DNA from: Tetrahymena thermophila SB210
Lineage: Eukaryota > Ciliophora > Oligohymenophorea > Hymenostomatida > Tetrahymenidae
Direction: 5' to 3'
Assembly (NCBI RefSeq): GCF_000189635.1
Contig: NW_002476563.1
Span: 1-64,000, forward strand
DNA: 64,000 nucleotides
Of the stretch, positions 61,753 through 64,000 are shown in pieces. Position 1 is the first letter of the stretch. Each line of letters opens with the position of its first letter. The notes beneath the pieces are model-generated. The model saw only the letters and a program-made list of their open reading frames with translations, did no database searches and was not told the DNA's origin. The position numbers and the translations under genes were made by a program.

Positions 61753-64000
61753 TCAAATATTATGTTTCTTAAATTTCTTTTGATCATTCTATATGATTGG
61801 CCTTATGAAAATGAATTAATATTAATTTTAAATAAAATAATATTCTTACTTCATCAGGTTAAAGAGTTTGTTTTTTTTAAGAAGAAGGTTTATCATTAAA
61901 GATTGAATCTAAATCTTTATCATTCTTTTTATAATCTCTGTACTCTGTTAGGCTACTCAATAGCACAAACTAATCATGATTGATATTTTTGATATTGCCT
62001 TTATATAATAAATTTTGAAATTCGTTTATTTTAGCAATAAAATTACTTCTTGTTCTAAAATTATATTTAGCTTAACAGTTATTTTATTAATTTACTTCTT
62101 ACTCACTAACATTTTCACTAGTTTATGAATCAAATTATGTTTGATTTTTGTTTTGGAATTCAGAAAACTTTATATTTACTTTCGGACTAAATTATTAGCT
62201 AAAAATAATATTTTATGTTGTAGATTAGCTTTCTGAGTTAAACTAAACCAAAAATTTTTTTGAAGAATTTTAATTTGGATTTAATTATGAGCTGTTCTAT
62301 TTTAAAATACTCTTTTCTTTCATCCTTTTGGAAAGAAGCGTTTTTCTGGTAGAATAAGTAAAATTGTTTGTCTCTTTAAAGCTATTTTCATCATTAGGCT
62401 AAGGAATAGAAAAGAAAGGAGCATTTTTATCTCTTTTTTTTCTCTAAATATAATCTTAGATAGAAAGTCTAAGAAGCTAAAAATTGTTGAATTTTTTAAA
62501 CGAATTGTCTTCTGTGCAGTAGATTAATAAATAAAGAGAGTTCATATGTTATTTTAATTATGATTTAAAGAATTTGAAACATGTTTAATCCTTTTTCAAA
62601 CACCCTTTTAAAATTAATATAACTTTAGTTTTTTTTAACAAATGATAATTAAGCTTAATTAAGACATCTAAGTAAATTAAGACAATTTTTAAAAATGCTG
62701 CTACTTGCAAAATATAAGCAATAATAGTACCAAGGTATAAAATAATATCTTATTCTATAACATTAAGCAGGATATATAATATTGTTAGCAAACAGCAAAT
62801 TTAAGAAAAAAATAAATCTATTTTGTAGTATTTAATCTTTTAGTATGGCTTTTTTTTAAAAAATTAAACTTAGTTTTTCAGATAAAAAAAGTAATCTTAC
62901 TTAATATTTTTGTAAGAGCAAAAGATAGCAGTAGAGGATAATTAACATCAAAGAAGCTTTACTAAGTACATCTGAATCAAAATATATAACTAAAAATACT
63001 AAGAGCAGTCTTAGGTTCATTGCTAAAAACTCCCACAAATAAAATTTTTATCTATATCCACAAATTAGGAAACCATACTTATTAAAAAATAAAAAATAAA
63101 TATATAAATGGTAATATGAGTTACCGTAACTTCCTACTTATTCTAATAAAGCAAAAATTCAAAATTGTACTCATTTTTTTTAATTGGCTTTGGGTAGAAA
63201 TTAATTCAAAAATAACTATTGCTAAAAGAGTAATTAAGAAGCTACGGTAGTTAATTTAAGAATATAAATACCTTTTTAATTAATTCAAATTGATGTGAAA
63301 ATTTATCAATATGCTATGATTTACTCCATATTTTATAAATTAATATTCCTGGTACTAAAACTATCCATAAAAATGTCATTGGCATTATCATAGATGTTAT
63401 CAAAATCACATGATTGGTTGAATAGCACTTTTCTAATAAGTAGTAGTTCATAAATGACTCCTTACCTATCTTTTTGCAAGTAAAAATCTAAACCAAAGAC
63501 TCAAAAGAGCTTTACTACAAAAAAAAGAATAGGAACACGAAACAAATGACAGCAGAGTCTTTCTAGAAATATATTTGCTTATAAAAAATATTTTTTCAAA
63601 TATAAATTTACCTTGAGCTCAAAATAAAAGGAGTTCTTATCTTGTTTAGAGAAATAACTTATTAGTTTAACTATTAAAACATAGAATAAGAACCCTAAGG
63701 GAATAACTATTAAAGGAAAAGCTATAAAAAATAGCACTTTGTAATAATATACTGGTAAGATAGTACTAAATTTACTTATTATACAATCCAACAAATTTTA
63801 ATTGGAATTTACGGGAGAAAATATTGAGATTATTTGTAAGTTAAATATTGGTTTTGGACTAAGACTGGAAATACTAATAAAGATTTAAAGATATCTAATC
63901 ATCAATCTGCTATAAAAACTTTTTTCGCCTATTTAACCAGAATTACCTAATCTAATTAGTCCTAACTTATCAATAATCAAGACCTTAGTCATCATATTTA
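61753..64000 (-). CDS. Giant multidomain membrane protein, array copy 5 (3' part only)
   Basis: The gene continues beyond the right edge of the window. Visible are the start of the membrane region (exon 63794-63579, MLDCIISKFSTILPVYYYK), the next TM exon (about 63500-63310), the WEF exon (about 63080-62920), the last large membrane exon and the Gln-rich tail. The last exon begins at 61788 with the usual N-D-Q-K-K, but the twelfth codon, a TAA or equivalent Gln codon in other copies, is TGA here. The last approximately 50 residues are therefore lost and the DNA beyond is frameshifted relative to its sisters. All other visible exons are open. It could be functional with a shorter C-terminus. 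Confidence 0.75.

Noticed and set aside
1..64000. CRISPR arrays, bacterial operons, tRNA or rRNA genes
   Set aside because: None seen. The telomere, introns and genetic code show a eukaryotic ciliate chromosome, and no tRNA cloverleaf or rRNA stretch was recognised by eye.

Overview
This is the end of a ciliate macronuclear chromosome, most likely Tetrahymena thermophila or a close relative. It opens with five exact CCCCAA-type telomeric repeats on the C-rich strand and is extremely AT-rich. Its genes read through in-frame TAA and TAG as glutamine and stop only at TGA (nuclear code 6). The clearest proof is the cyclophilin gene, where the two active-site glutamines are written TAA. Introns are short and AT-rich, with GTAA/GTAT-like donors.

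Layout. 1-32 is telomere. 541-2779 (+) is a three-exon gene for the ciliary dynein-arm assembly factor DNAAF1 (LRRC50/ODA7). 3042-3533 (+) is a single-exon PPIL3-type spliceosomal cyclophilin. 4029-8162 (-) is a single-exon gene of 1377 codons for a ribonuclease-inhibitor-like leucine-rich-repeat protein. The rest, 8796-64000, is a minus-strand tandem array of one giant gene family: four complete copies (8796-19542, 20005-30654, 34233-45300, 50624-61337) and the 3' part of a fifth (61753-64000, running off the window). Each complete copy spans about 10.7-11.1 kb with many introns. Each encodes a signal peptide, WD40/beta-propeller-like repeats, a parallel beta-helix region with PMP-like GG-[IV] and FxxN motifs, a cysteine-rich growth-factor-receptor-like module, a multipass membrane region, a glutamine-rich cytosolic tail and a last hydrophobic exon. 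This looks like a large cell-surface receptor or adhesion protein. Its function is not established from sequence.

The array has a visible duplication history. Copies 2 and 3, with everything upstream of each, form an approximately 14.2-14.8 kb tandem repeat. Each unit carries a copy, a 'class B' upstream region, a decayed piece of the LRR gene and a decayed C-terminal piece of the giant gene. Copies 1 and 4 share a different 'class A' upstream region. Copy 4 is mosaic, resembling copy 1 at its ends and copy 3 in its middle, which suggests gene conversion. Other debris includes an isolated beta-helix fragment (49081-50375), a two-copy structured repeat with a compensatory base change (31848 and 33876), a 390-base insertion in a copy-3 intron and a 48-base near-perfect palindrome in a copy-4 intron.

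Limits: exon boundaries of the giant genes were read by eye and only in part, so the coordinates given are gene spans from ATG to TGA including introns. Similarity statements are visual and no database search was run.
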